From assembly GCF_003259175.1 (NCBI RefSeq), contig NZ_QGOK01000003.1, positions 558,001 through 622,000 on the forward strand: a DNA stretch of 64,000 nucleotides, in the 5' to 3' direction. The notes under the pieces were generated by a model that saw only the letters and a program-made list of their open reading frames with translations, was not told where the DNA came from and made no database searches. Numbering within the stretch: position 1 is the first letter of the stretch; every line of letters starts with the position of its first letter. The stretch comes from Marinomonas shanghaiensis (GTDB lineage Bacteria; Pseudomonadota; Gammaproteobacteria; Pseudomonadales; Marinomonadaceae). The translations under genes and the position numbers were made by a program. Positions 43,037 to 52,280 of the stretch are shown piece by piece.

Positions 43037-43390
43037 TTACTTTTCTTCAGTAAAAGCAGACAATAATTCGTCTAATGACAAATCATCACTACCAGTGTCT
43101 AACTCTTTAGACTGAGCCTCTGTTTTCGCTTGCTCTGCTTTTTCATCAACAGGTTTTACGAATACAAAGCGACGTGGGCGTACAGGCGCTGCTCCAACTT
43201 CTTTTTCAGGAAGTAGGCCTAGACGTTCAAGTTTTTTGTGCGCTTGTTCTTTGCGTTCCTTGGCTTTTTTTGTCACAAAACGACGAGTTGATGAGGCTTT
43301 GCGAGCTTTATTTTGCTCTTTCATCATCTCTTTTGAGCCAGTTTTACCAAGTTTGCCACGCATACTGCGCGATTTTTTAACACGAGCCAT
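43037..43390 (-). CDS. Small basic protein, unknown function
   Basis: A 117-aa protein I do not recognise. The first 65 residues are extremely Lys/Arg rich (KKSRSMRGKLGKTGSKEMM), the last 35 are acidic (TGSDDLSLDELLSAFTEEK), and a Val/Arg/Phe patch (RPRRFVFVKP) lies between. There is no signal peptide or membrane helix. Such a split charge suggests binding to RNA or the ribosome, but that is a guess. Its own terminator follows, and a leftward cytochrome b562-like gene lies upstream. Confidence 0.65.
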   Translation of the reverse strand: MARVKKSRSMRGKLGKTGSKEMMKEQNKARKASSTRRFVTKKAKERKEQAHKKLERLGLLPEKEVGAAPVRPRRFVFVKPVDEKAEQAKTEAQSKELDTGSDDLSLDELLSAFTEEK

Positions 43391-43451
43391 AATATCCTCA
43401 CTTTATCGCGCGCATTGTAGCAGTGAATTCACGCTAGGTCATCCAGCAGAA

Positions 43452-43883
43452 CTAGCAATTTGCTTTAAAAGCACCATGACCAATCTTTCTTTGACCGCCC
43501 ACTTCTCCTAACCATTTTTTGACGTCAGCCTCATTATCGGCCTGTAACGCGCCTTCTAGGTTTTTCAATATCACGATAGTATCGTCAACCACTTTCGTAA
43601 ATTTATCTTGTTGCTGTGCTAACGCATCTCCTTGCAAATTTTCCGCTGTAAACTTATAAGGCGTTTCACCACGAGATTTTTCAAAATAACTAATTAAGGT
43701 AGTGACTCGTTGTGCAGCAGCATCATTGTCACCTGACTTCACATCTGATGACATGGCCTGCATTTCATTTTTTATATTTTCCATGTAGCCATGCAGTGCC
43801 GTTTCATCACAAGAAGGATTGGCAAACAATACCGACGAACAAGACATTGACACTATCGTAGCCGCTAGAAGACCTTTTTTCAT
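43452..43883 (-). CDS. Cytochrome b562-like periplasmic protein
   Basis: A 143-aa precursor. The signal peptide (MKKGLLAATIVSMSCSSVLFA) is followed by a four-helix bundle with the pattern of soluble cytochrome b562: Met in YMENIKNEM and His in KIGHGAF align with the two heme ligands Met7 and His102 of the E. coli protein. Two Cys (near the mature N-terminus and the last residue) might form a disulfide. Its physiological partner is unknown, as for the family. Confidence 0.78.
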   Translation of the reverse strand: MKKGLLAATIVSMSCSSVLFANPSCDETALHGYMENIKNEMQAMSSDVKSGDNDAAAQRVTTLISYFEKSRGETPYKFTAENLQGDALAQQQDKFTKVVDDTIVILKNLEGALQADNEADVKKWLGEVGGQRKIGHGAFKANC

Positions 43884-44050
43884 AAGTACACACCTTTTAT
43901 TTCAGAATACAAAACATTCAACTGACTTTAAAATAGCATTCTCTGTGAAAAAAACATCTACTTTATTGTAACTAAGGTCATTTGATCTACACCTTGGCTA
44001 GCGTATGATTTGTCAGGATTGATAGATTTTATGATAGAACATCGCTGGAG

Positions 44051-44353
44051 TTGATTATTTGTAATTTTAAACAAGTATTCGCTACCGTATTAGGATTAGC
44101 GTTAAGTAATGTCGTGATGGCCGAGTGCGCTGACTTTAATGCCAAAATAGCCGCTGATAAAAGTGCGCAAAAATACGTAAGCGGTAAAACGTTCAAAAAC
44201 GCTCGGGTGTTGAAAAAGCATCTACCCAGTAAACGCAAAGAAGTCGCCAGCTATGTTTATGTCAAAGCTGACGACCTCTATTATACCGTGTATTCTTTAG
44301 TGAACTCTGATTGTGACGCTGAGATAATCAAGAGAACTAATGGTAAGCATTAG
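44051..44353 (+). CDS. Small secreted protein with non-ATG start
   Basis: A 100-aa product not recognised as a family. FKQVFATVLGLALSNVVMA looks like a signal peptide, and the mature part is basic with two Cys (EC..., SDCD). There is no ATG at the N-terminus. TTG 44051 directly abuts GGAG, leaving no spacer; ATT 44057 would have a six-base spacer from GGAG (44047-44050). The start is therefore uncertain. It is convergent with the Lon-like protease gene. Confidence 0.5.
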   Translation: MIICNFKQVFATVLGLALSNVVMAECADFNAKIAADKSAQKYVSGKTFKNARVLKKHLPSKRKEVASYVYVKADDLYYTVYSLVNSDCDAEIIKRTNGKH

Positions 44354-44369
44354 TCTTTTGATGGTCTTG

Positions 44370-46844
44370 TCACTTTTTGTTTTTTTCAGGCTTTTTTGGC
44401 TTATCTGCTTTTTTATTTTTTTCGGACTCCTCTTCGGATGAATCATCCTCTTCTTCGTCCTCGTCCTCTTCTTCTCCGAGTTTAGATATTTCTTCTAAAC
44501 GCTGAATCACTCGGGCAGAAAGAGTCCCTTCAGGGTAATCACCTTCTTCATTAACCTGGCCAGGCTCTATTCCTGTCAATAGATGCAAAGCTTCATCCGC
44601 GGTTGAAATAGCATAGACATGAAACTTACCCGCTTTCACCGCCTCGACAATCTCATCGCTTAACATGAGATTAATCGTATTCGATTTAGGGATAATGACA
44701 CCTTGTGTTCCCGTTAAGCCACGAGCATGACAAACACTGAAGAAACCTTCAATCTTTTCATTTACGCCACCAATTGCTTGAACTTCGCCGTATTGATTTA
44801 ATGATCCGGTAATTGCAAGATCTTGGCGTAATGGCACTTGTATCAAAGCAGAAAGCAAACAGCATAACTCTGCCGTAGATGCACTGTCCCCATCAACATA
44901 GCCATAACTTTGTTCCATGGCAATTGAAGCCGAGATATCCAATGGGAAACGCTGGGCATATTTATTACCAAGGTATCCAGACAGAATGAGAACGCCTTTA
45001 GAGTGAATATTCTGGCCTAGGTTAGACTCTCGCTCTATGTCAATGATTCCCTTACCACCAGGGTAGACGGTAGTAGAGATACGCGCTGGCGCGCCAAAGC
45101 TACTATCTCCAATTTGCATTACCGTAAGACCGTTGATTTTACCAACTGCGTAGCCATCACTTTCCAACAGGACTGTGCCTTCTATAATCTCTTCGATTAT
45201 TTTTTCACTGACTCGTCCTGTGCGGTGCTTTTTCGCTTTTAACGCTCGCGTAATGTGATCCGCTGTAATTTCACTGTCTTTAGCCATCTGACGCACAAAA
45301 TCTGCTTCGCCTAATAACTCAAAGACATCACCAATTTTTGCCGCCATTTCACGCTGATGCTCTGCTAAACGACTGCTGTATTCGATCAAAGCAGCGACAC
45401 CATCACGAGTCACATTTGCGTACTCTTCTTTGTCCACTCTATCTTTCATCAAACGAGCAAAAGACAATTCAGACTCTTTAGAACGCTTTAATGTATCGTC
45501 AAAATCGACTAAGACACGAAACATTTCTTGAAAATCAGGGTCTGCATCCTGTAATAAATAATAAATATCCCGAGCACCTATTAACACTACCTTTACTTGT
45601 AAAGGTAGATTTTGAGGCGACAGCGTCATGGTATTCATCAATCCCATGTCAGCATAAGGGTGCTCAATTTTAATGGTTTTACTTTTCAATGCTCGTTTAA
45701 GTGCTTCCCAAAGATAATGATCCGTCAGCAGTTTTTCTGCATCTAAAATCAAATAGCCTCCATTGGCGGCATGCAAACTTCCAGATCGAATTAAGCGATA
45801 ATTGGTTACCAACATACCTTGATCACTGCTGTGCTCGACCTGCCCAAATAAATTACGATAGGTTGGGTGGGGTTCGTATACCACTGGTTGACCGCCATTC
45901 GGCTTATGGGTAATCGCAATATTTGGCAAATACAGCTCTTCATAAAACTGTCGACGCCCTATTTCATCACGATTTTCAGAAGCCTTGTCATCCGCCATCT
46001 GGTCGATAATGGTTTTGTCTAGATCTTCTCTAAGTGCGGTTAAATAGGCACTGATATCGGCATTGTCTTGGTATTTTTCAAACAAACCGGACATCAAAGG
46101 ATCAAGTGCTTCTTTTACCGTATCTAAGTTAAGCTGACGAATGAGCTCATAAGTGGCACGTTTCCATTGAGGTAAGCCTAACAATTCTTCGTTTAGCAGT
46201 CCTTCAAGGGTTGATACACCTTCTTGAAAGGCATCGCGCTCATCATCGGTCAGAGAAGCAAATTCATTTTCCTCTAATGCTTTACCATCTTTCATTGGTG
46301 CGAAACTAACAGAAGAGGCATCACGAAACATCGCCACGCCAATTTTCCCAGAAACACGCTCCACCTTATTAATCGCGGCTTCGTATTGATCATTAAAAGC
46401 ACGATCAATGACACTTTTTTGCTGCTGGTATGATGGGTTTTCAAACGCGGCAGGAAAAGTCGCCATTAAGCCATCAATTAATGCACGGATCTCTTTTTCA
46501 AACTCAGAGGATTGACCAGGTGAAAACTCGATCGCTTTTGGGCGATGGCTCTCAGTAAAATTATTGACGTAAGCCCATTCATTTGGTGCTGGGCGACGTT
46601 TCGCTTCACTTTTAAGATAACTCATCACATAGGATGAACGACCCGTACCTGAGTCCCCCATGGCAAAAATATTGTAACCTGGTCGTTGCATGGCAACGCC
46701 AAATTGAATGGCTTCAACCGCACGTTCTTGACCCAAAATACCGTTAAGAGGCTCAATATCATTTAATGTTTTAAACGTTAAATGGTCGGCTGGCACTTTG
46801 GCTGATAACGCCTGATAAGGCAGAGAGGTAACCATGTTGGACAT
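44370..46844 (-). CDS. Lon-like ATP-dependent protease (LonB-related, AAA_32)
   Basis: An 824-aa protein with an N-terminal AAA region and C-terminal Lon-type serine-lysine protease. The P-loop reads GDSGTGRSS, with Arg where Lys is usual; the acidic ATPase segment is GGYLILDAEKLL. The protease dyad is in YVDGDSASTAELCC (Ser) and GGVNEKIEGFF (Lys). The last 40 residues are a Glu/Asp then Lys/Pro low-complexity tail. ATG 46844 has AAGGAAG seven bases upstream. It is transcribed alone. Substrates are unknown for the bacterial family. Confidence 0.88.
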   Translation of the reverse strand: MSNMVTSLPYQALSAKVPADHLTFKTLNDIEPLNGILGQERAVEAIQFGVAMQRPGYNIFAMGDSGTGRSSYVMSYLKSEAKRRPAPNEWAYVNNFTESHRPKAIEFSPGQSSEFEKEIRALIDGLMATFPAAFENPSYQQQKSVIDRAFNDQYEAAINKVERVSGKIGVAMFRDASSVSFAPMKDGKALEENEFASLTDDERDAFQEGVSTLEGLLNEELLGLPQWKRATYELIRQLNLDTVKEALDPLMSGLFEKYQDNADISAYLTALREDLDKTIIDQMADDKASENRDEIGRRQFYEELYLPNIAITHKPNGGQPVVYEPHPTYRNLFGQVEHSSDQGMLVTNYRLIRSGSLHAANGGYLILDAEKLLTDHYLWEALKRALKSKTIKIEHPYADMGLMNTMTLSPQNLPLQVKVVLIGARDIYYLLQDADPDFQEMFRVLVDFDDTLKRSKESELSFARLMKDRVDKEEYANVTRDGVAALIEYSSRLAEHQREMAAKIGDVFELLGEADFVRQMAKDSEITADHITRALKAKKHRTGRVSEKIIEEIIEGTVLLESDGYAVGKINGLTVMQIGDSSFGAPARISTTVYPGGKGIIDIERESNLGQNIHSKGVLILSGYLGNKYAQRFPLDISASIAMEQSYGYVDGDSASTAELCCLLSALIQVPLRQDLAITGSLNQYGEVQAIGGVNEKIEGFFSVCHARGLTGTQGVIIPKSNTINLMLSDEIVEAVKAGKFHVYAISTADEALHLLTGIEPGQVNEEGDYPEGTLSARVIQRLEEISKLGEEEDEDEEEDDSSEEESEKNKKADKPKKPEKNKK

Positions 46845-46984
46845 CAATGGACTTCCTTTTGTTTAACAAGCTTCTCGCTTGCGAAAGAAAACAATAGTCT
46901 TCTTCTAAAATTTTTAAATAATGACAATGTGTTGAGACTACCACCGCGCCGATTCTTCGCCTAGAGCCACACCTTTTATTATGC

Positions 46985-47785
46985 TCAAAGCTGTAACTGA
47001 TGTTGTGGATCGACCTTAGTAAACACGCGATGAAAGTTAGCCGCTGTCGCTTCTAGTAGTGCTTCATAGCGAATGCCTTTTAAATCAGCCACATATTGTG
47101 CGATTTCTGAAACGTATTTCGGCTCATTTTTCTTGCCGCGATACGGTACAGGAGCTAGATAAGGAGAATCTGTTTCAATAATCAAGGAATCTAGAGGCAA
47201 TTTGCGCACAGTTTCTTTTAAATCATCGGCGGCTTTAAAGGTCACAATCCCAGAAATAGAAATCAAGTAATTTTCATCCACTGCCGCTTTCGCCATCTCA
47301 TAATCTTCCGTAAAGCAATGCAGCACGCCAGCGCTATTCACGTTACCATGCTGTCTAATCAGCGACAAAGTATCATCCTTGGCATTCCGAGTGTGTACTA
47401 TGATAGGTAACCCTAACTCCCCGCCGGCTTTTAAATGATGCATGAAGCTGATTTTCTGCGCCTCATGAGCGGCATCAGAGGCTTCATAGAAATAATCTAA
47501 CCCTGTCTCTCCAATGGCAATGACTTTGGGATTATTGGCGTATTCACGCAATAGACCATCACTTGTGATCAAACCATCACTTTGCAAAGGATGTACACCA
47601 CAACTGGCATAGACGCCGTTGCGTTTTGTGAACTCTAACAATATTGGCATCTTATTAAGATCAACAGAGATGCTGAGTAATTGCCTAACACCTTTGTTAT
47701 AAGCCGCATCAAGCGCGCCTTTTATATCATGGTTGTAAGGTTCTAAATCCAGCATATCGAGATGACAATGAGTATCAATTAACAT
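46985..47785 (-). CDS. TatD-family metal-dependent hydrolase (YcfH-like)
   Basis: A 266-aa TIM-barrel metallohydrolase. Metal ligands are visible in DTHCHLD at the start, ETGLDYFYEA, VHTRNAKDD, LHCFTEDY and ETDSPYLAP. Members are 3'-5' DNases or D-aminoacyl hydrolases. The position right after holB (seven bases) is conserved, as for ycfH in E. coli. In pseudomonads a pilZ gene lies between holB and tatD; here it does not. Confidence 0.92.
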   Translation of the reverse strand: MLIDTHCHLDMLDLEPYNHDIKGALDAAYNKGVRQLLSISVDLNKMPILLEFTKRNGVYASCGVHPLQSDGLITSDGLLREYANNPKVIAIGETGLDYFYEASDAAHEAQKISFMHHLKAGGELGLPIIVHTRNAKDDTLSLIRQHGNVNSAGVLHCFTEDYEMAKAAVDENYLISISGIVTFKAADDLKETVRKLPLDSLIIETDSPYLAPVPYRGKKNEPKYVSEIAQYVADLKGIRYEALLEATAANFHRVFTKVDPQHQLQL

Positions 47786-47792
47786 AAAAACG

Positions 47793-48731
47793 TTACCACT
47801 GATTCAGTTCATGCGTGAGTTGCATAATAGGGTTTAAATTGGTTTTTTGAAGGTCTGATTTCAATCTTTGCAAAGACTGATACCGTGCCATTAAAGACTG
47901 GATGCCCAGTCGTGTCATTAATGCCTTATAGATATCTTGAAGGGCCTCATCGATTGGCGCGCCTGTGGAGTGCAAAATACATTGATGAAGGATGGCGGCC
48001 AAACCATTGCAATAATCGTCGATGTTATTACTATCCAAACCCTTTAATACATCGCTTGCTGGTGTTGCCCCTTGCAGCATCGATGCGAGCTGATGAGGTA
48101 AATTTGCAAACAAAGAAACCTTTCCTTGCTGCTGAATGGCCAACAAACGAAAAGGCTGAGTCGTCAACCAAAACAAAGCGTTTAATGTTTGCCCTTCGGG
48201 TTGCAACATTAACCATTGTTTTACTTCAGAAGCGTTAGGTGTGGGCACATTGACCAACAAGCAGCGACTGCGTACAGTCGGTAAAAGGCTGGTCGACTGA
48301 GAGCTGGTGAGAATAAAATAAGTGCGTGGCGCGGGCTCTTCTAATGCCTTCAGAACCGCGTTCGCAGCGTTGATATTCATTGCTTGGGCATGAGTAATCA
48401 GCACAACCTTGTTTTGCCCTACCTGAGGCTTTTGGCTAATTTGGCGCACTAGGGTGCGAACTTGATCGACTTTAATTGTGGCTGCCTGTCCATCTAAAAC
48501 GCGAAAATCTGGATGTGTATCCGCTTGCATTAATTGACAAGAATGGCAATGACCGCATGCCGCCGCACCATTCTGCTCACACATCAAGTCTTTGACTATT
48601 TCACGCGCTAATACCTCTTGACCAACACCATCTGCCCCAGTAATTAACAAAGCATGAGAAAGACGACTGGTTTGTTTTAAGGCTTGAACTTGTCGCAAAC
48701 AAGGCATTAGCCAATGGGCAAGCTCTGTCAT
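47793..48731 (-). CDS. holB: DNA polymerase III subunit delta'
   Basis: A 312-aa clamp-loader subunit. The AAA-type region has ALLITGADGVGQEVLA in place of a functional P-loop, the Cys4 zinc module CEQNGAAACGHCHSC and the conserved KALEEPAPRTYFIL (SRC-like motif region with RSRCLLVNVP). It acts as the stator of the gamma complex that loads the sliding clamp. It starts immediately after the tmk stop, so tmk-holB-tatD form one run. Confidence 0.93.
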   Translation of the reverse strand: MTELAHWLMPCLRQVQALKQTSRLSHALLITGADGVGQEVLAREIVKDLMCEQNGAAACGHCHSCQLMQADTHPDFRVLDGQAATIKVDQVRTLVRQISQKPQVGQNKVVLITHAQAMNINAANAVLKALEEPAPRTYFILTSSQSTSLLPTVRSRCLLVNVPTPNASEVKQWLMLQPEGQTLNALFWLTTQPFRLLAIQQQGKVSLFANLPHQLASMLQGATPASDVLKGLDSNNIDDYCNGLAAILHQCILHSTGAPIDEALQDIYKALMTRLGIQSLMARYQSLQRLKSDLQKTNLNPIMQLTHELNQW

Positions 48732-49370
48732 CTACACGTCACCAGACCAAACATTGCGCAACAATAATAGTTGCTCTTCAATTTGTGTTTTTACCAAATC
48801 CAGAGACAAACTGGCATCAATCACCTTTATTCGCTCTGGATCCAAACGTGCGCACTCGAGAAAACCCTCTCGAACTTTATGATGAAATGCCAATGACTCT
48901 TTATCCAAACGGTCTTGATGCTGACGCTGAATAACACGCTCTTGACCTAGCTCAACCGGCACGTCCAAAAGCAATGTGGCATCGGGTTTATTATCGCCAA
49001 CTACCCAATTCGCCAACTGGTTCAGCATGTTGATATTGCCACCACGAGCTTTACCCTGATAAACATAGCTAGAATCCAAAAAACGATCGCTTATCACCCA
49101 AACACCTTTCTCTAAGGCTGGTTGAATTTTTTCTGCAATGTGCTGGGCTCTAGCAGCAAAAACTAACAACAATTCGGTTACATCATTTACCGCTTCTTCG
49201 CGTGGACTTAAAATCAATTGTCTAATTTCTTCTGCCAATGGCGTACCGCCGGGCTCACGAGTCATAACATAGGGGATATTATGCGCCTCTAACCAATGAC
49301 GAATGCATTCGATAGCGGTTGTTTTACCGCTGCCTTCTCCACCCTCAAGCGAAATAAATTTACCTCTCAT
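48732..49370 (-). CDS. tmk: Thymidylate kinase
   Basis: A 212-aa enzyme phosphorylating dTMP to dTDP. The P-loop is ISLEGGEGSGKTT; TREPGGTPLAE and DRFLDSSYVYQGKARG are the DR(Y/F/H) substrate motifs and LLLDVPVELGQER the lid region. Length is normal. It lies 12 bases after mltG and directly before holB, the standard gammaproteobacterial order. Confidence 0.96.
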   Translation of the reverse strand: MRGKFISLEGGEGSGKTTAIECIRHWLEAHNIPYVMTREPGGTPLAEEIRQLILSPREEAVNDVTELLLVFAARAQHIAEKIQPALEKGVWVISDRFLDSSYVYQGKARGGNINMLNQLANWVVGDNKPDATLLLDVPVELGQERVIQRQHQDRLDKESLAFHHKVREGFLECARLDPERIKVIDASLSLDLVKTQIEEQLLLLRNVWSGDV

Positions 49371-49382
49371 GCTAACACTCCT

Positions 49383-50522
49383 CTATTTCGCAATGGCTGG
49401 CGTCGAACGATAATCTTCTCGGCGCTTAAACTGAAACTCTCTTACCGCTTTATTATGTTCTTGTAGAGTTTTAGAAAAGGCATGCGTACCGTCGCCTTTA
49501 GCCACAAAATAAAGCGCATCCGTGTTGCCTGGGTTTAATGCCGCGGCAATCGCTTCTCGACCAACGTTAGCAATAGGAGTAGGCGGCAATCCATATACTC
49601 TATAGGTATTATAAGGAGAAGAATGCTGCAACCCTTTACGGGTCAAGTTACCTTTATACAGATCCCCAAGGCCGTAAATAACCGTGGGATCGGTTTGCAA
49701 ACGCATGCCTTTTTCTAGTCGGCTTATAAAAACCCGTGCAATCAAAGGCCGCTCTTCAGGAACACCGGTTTCTTTCTCGATAATAGAGGCCATTACCAAT
49801 GCTTCATAGGGCGATTTATAGGGTAGTTTAGCGGCCTTACTCTCCCATAAATCAGCCAATGTTTGCACCAAAAGATCATTCGCATGCTTCAAGATGCTAG
49901 CGTCAGTATCCCCTTCATGATAGCGATACGTATTAGCAAAAAACTGCCCTTCAGAATGTGGAGACGTGAGCCCTAATGTCTTAGCAATGTCTTCACTCGA
50001 TAAACCCGTTAACGTCATCGTTATATTACCGCGTGCCGCCATAGCTGAAAGAAAGTCTTGAGTGGTTTTACCCTCCAATAACGTTATGGAGTAAAAAATA
50101 GATTGCCCAGAATCAAACAGAGCCATGACATCCAGTAAATTCATAGTCGGTTCTATCGCATATTTACCGACCTTGGGGACCCATTCAGGATCCAGCCTTG
50201 CCACAATACGCGTTAAAAAAGGGTACTTAATCCAACCATTTTCGCTCAACTTCACACCTAAACTGTAGGCGGTATCGCCTTTGCGAACCTCAAAAGTTTC
50301 AACCGAATCTAATGGAATAGTGGATGTAATTGATTTGTAAATATGGCCTACAGCAATGGCAGTGACTGCAATGCCCAAAACAACCACACGATAAAACCAT
50401 TTATTAAGATAAGACCATCTTGCAAGACGAGACTTTTTAGCACGGTAAGACTTTCTAGAGCGATATGTTTTTTTCACTCGGTGTAACCGTTTAGCGCGCT
50501 TGAACCATTTAATGAACGCCAT
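49383..50522 (-). CDS. mltG: Endolytic murein transglycosylase MltG
   Basis: A 379-aa YceG-type enzyme that cuts nascent glycan strands at the inner membrane. A long very basic N-terminus (about 1-45) precedes one membrane helix (FYRVVVLGIAVTAIAVG), then a LysM-like part and the catalytic domain with the Glu in ASIIEKETGVPEERPL and the motif RLQTDPTVIYGLG. The ATG has AAGGA and lies inside the 3' end of pabC (14-base overlap), showing coupling. The basic tail is longer than in E. coli. Confidence 0.93.
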   Translation of the reverse strand: MAFIKWFKRAKRLHRVKKTYRSRKSYRAKKSRLARWSYLNKWFYRVVVLGIAVTAIAVGHIYKSITSTIPLDSVETFEVRKGDTAYSLGVKLSENGWIKYPFLTRIVARLDPEWVPKVGKYAIEPTMNLLDVMALFDSGQSIFYSITLLEGKTTQDFLSAMAARGNITMTLTGLSSEDIAKTLGLTSPHSEGQFFANTYRYHEGDTDASILKHANDLLVQTLADLWESKAAKLPYKSPYEALVMASIIEKETGVPEERPLIARVFISRLEKGMRLQTDPTVIYGLGDLYKGNLTRKGLQHSSPYNTYRVYGLPPTPIANVGREAIAAALNPGNTDALYFVAKGDGTHAFSKTLQEHNKAVREFQFKRREDYRSTPAIAK

Positions 50523-51336
50523 GCATATCCTTAGCTTGCATTAAAATTTGTAACTTACGAGTATGAATGCCAATTGGGAAAGATTCTCCTGAAACGCGGA
50601 TAACAGGCACTATACCCATCAGACTATTGCTAATAAACACTTCGTCCGCTGCCATCAGATCGTCAAGCAAAAAATGCCCTATTTGGACCATATAATTATT
50701 TTGATTTTGTACAATAGCGCTTCGATAAGTCCCTTGCACTCCAGACAACGCAAGTGAAGGGGTATATAAAATGCCATTTTTGTACCAAAAAAGATTGCTC
50801 TGGATGCATTCTACTAACTCTTGCTTATCGTTTAGCATGATAGCTTCAAAATCATCCGGCCCCAGAAATTGCTTAGCAATAATATTTTCAAGCCTGTTTA
50901 AATGTTTCATGCCCGCAAGAAAGCGATTAGTACTAACAGGAACGGGAGAAATCGAAAGGGAGATGCCTTTATCACGTTGGTATTGATAATGTGGTGCAGG
51001 GAGGATACCAATTATAATTGAGTGAATGCAGTTTTTAGGTGCTAAATAGCCTCTCCCCCCCTCTCCACGGGTCACAATGATCTTTACAACGGACTCTTCA
51101 AGAATCAATGGCAGTACATTGGAGTGCAAAAAGTCATACAAATAATGCTTTTGGCTGAGTGTCAAAGGCATTCCAAGCTTAGCAAGCCCACGCCACAAAC
51201 GCGAAAGATGATCCGAGATATGAGAAAAAAATTGGGGAAAAACACGAATAGTTTCGAAAACACCGTCGCCATAAGCCAAACCACGATCAGCAACGGAAAG
51301 AGAATTGTCTAATCTGTAATTGACGAACCAAGTCAT
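50509..51336 (-). CDS. pabC: Aminodeoxychorismate lyase
   Basis: A 275-aa PLP class IV aminotransferase-fold lyase that makes p-aminobenzoate for folate. Markers are DRGLAYGDGVFETIRV, the PLP Lys in AGMKHLNRLENI, and GVQGTYRSAI near the cofactor phosphate. It heads the leftward run pabC-mltG-tmk-holB-tatD. Its start is 48 bases downstream of the tRNA cluster on the same strand with no strong terminator between, so read-through from the tRNA promoter is possible. The ribosome-binding site is weak. Confidence 0.92.
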   Translation of the reverse strand: MTWFVNYRLDNSLSVADRGLAYGDGVFETIRVFPQFFSHISDHLSRLWRGLAKLGMPLTLSQKHYLYDFLHSNVLPLILEESVVKIIVTRGEGGRGYLAPKNCIHSIIIGILPAPHYQYQRDKGISLSISPVPVSTNRFLAGMKHLNRLENIIAKQFLGPDDFEAIMLNDKQELVECIQSNLFWYKNGILYTPSLALSGVQGTYRSAIVQNQNNYMVQIGHFLLDDLMAADEVFISNSLMGIVPVIRVSGESFPIGIHTRKLQILMQAKDMHGVH

Positions 51337-51383
51337 GGCTAAAAACTCAATAAAATAAGGTTAGCTATGATAGCGTAAAAAGA

Positions 51384-51459
51384 TGGCGTCCCATAGGGGG
51401 TTCGAACCCCTGTTACCGCCGTGAAAGGGCGGTGTCCTAGGCCTCTAGACGAATGGGAC
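51384..51459 (-). tRNA. tRNA-Glu (anticodon TTC), last in cluster
   Basis: 76 bases ending in encoded CCA. The acceptor stem GTCCCAT pairs with ATGGGAC, the anticodon stem CCGCC/GGCGG encloses CTTTCAC, and the T arm contains GGTTCGAACC. Confidence 0.96.
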
Positions 51460-51486
51460 ATATAAAACTTTCTTATTCAAAGAAAG

Positions 51487-51561
51487 TGGAGCGGGAAACG
51501 AGGCTCGAACTCGCGACCCCAACCTTGGCAAGGTTGTGCTCTACCACTGAGCTATTCCCGC
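51487..51561 (-). tRNA. tRNA-Gly (anticodon GCC)
   Basis: 75 bases with encoded CCA; acceptor GCGGGAA, anticodon stem CAACC/GGTTG around TTGCCAA, T arm with GCTCGAGCC on the coding strand. Confidence 0.96.
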
Positions 51562-51615
51562 ATTGCTATTGCTGCTAACTTCTCAGCAATACAATTACCT
51601 TTGAAAAGGTAAAAG

Positions 51616-51691
51616 TGGCGTCCCATAGGGGGTTCGAACCCCTGTTACCGCCGTGAAAGGGCGGTGTCCTAGGCCTCTAGACGAATGGGAC
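51616..51691 (-). tRNA. tRNA-Glu (anticodon TTC)
   Basis: Identical in sequence to the copy at 51384, with encoded CCA. Confidence 0.96.
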
Positions 51692-51737
51692 ATAAACTTT
51701 TAACGACTACAAAAACATTTTTCACTTAACATGAAAG

Positions 51738-51813
51738 TGGCGTCCCATAGGGGGTTCGAACCCCTGTTACCGCCGTGAAAGGGCGGTGTCCTAGGCCTCT
51801 AGACGAATGGGAC
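51738..51813 (-). tRNA. tRNA-Glu (anticodon TTC), in duplicated unit A
   Basis: Identical tRNA-Glu copy; together with the spacer to 51870 and the tRNA-Gly at 51871 it forms a 208-base unit repeated at 52013-52220. Confidence 0.96.
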
Positions 51814-51870
51814 ACAATCAGTTTTGATAAAACTGTAAACAAATCACCCTGCTATCGCTAACAACGATGA

Positions 51871-51945
51871 TGGAGCGGGAAACGAGGCTCGAACTCGCGA
51901 CCCCAACCTTGGCAAGGTTGTGCTCTACCACTGAGCTATTCCCGC
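51871..51945 (-). tRNA. tRNA-Gly (anticodon GCC), in duplicated unit A
   Basis: Identical to the tRNA-Gly at 51487, with encoded CCA. Confidence 0.96.
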
Positions 51946-52012
51946 ATTGTACCGCTCTACTCTATTCAAGCGTTTTCTTGGTTATCTTTATTAATAAAGC
52001 CAACCTAAAAAG

Positions 52013-52088
52013 TGGCGTCCCATAGGGGGTTCGAACCCCTGTTACCGCCGTGAAAGGGCGGTGTCCTAGGCCTCTAGACGAATGGGAC
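52013..52088 (-). tRNA. tRNA-Glu (anticodon TTC), in duplicated unit B
   Basis: Identical tRNA-Glu copy in the second repeat unit, with encoded CCA. Confidence 0.96.
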
Positions 52089-52145
52089 ACAATCAGTTTT
52101 GATAAAACTATAAACAAATCACCTTGCTATCGCTAACAATGATGA

Positions 52146-52220
52146 TGGAGCGGGAAACGAGGCTCGAACTCGCGACCCCAACCTTGGCAAGGTTGTGCTC
52201 TACCACTGAGCTATTCCCGC
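52146..52220 (-). tRNA. tRNA-Gly (anticodon GCC), in duplicated unit B
   Basis: Identical tRNA-Gly copy in the second repeat unit, with encoded CCA. Confidence 0.96.
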
Positions 52221-52280
52221 AATTAACACTCTCACTTCGCATTAATTTTATGTAAACTATACACCAACTGAATGAAAAGA

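Larger units (their letters stand above)
51738..52220. repeat. Tandem duplication of a tRNA-Glu/tRNA-Gly unit
   Basis: Units 51738-51945 and 52013-52220 are 208 bases each. The tRNA parts are identical and the 57-base spacers (51814-51870 and 52089-52145) differ at only three positions, while all other spacers in the cluster are unrelated. Confidence 0.9.
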
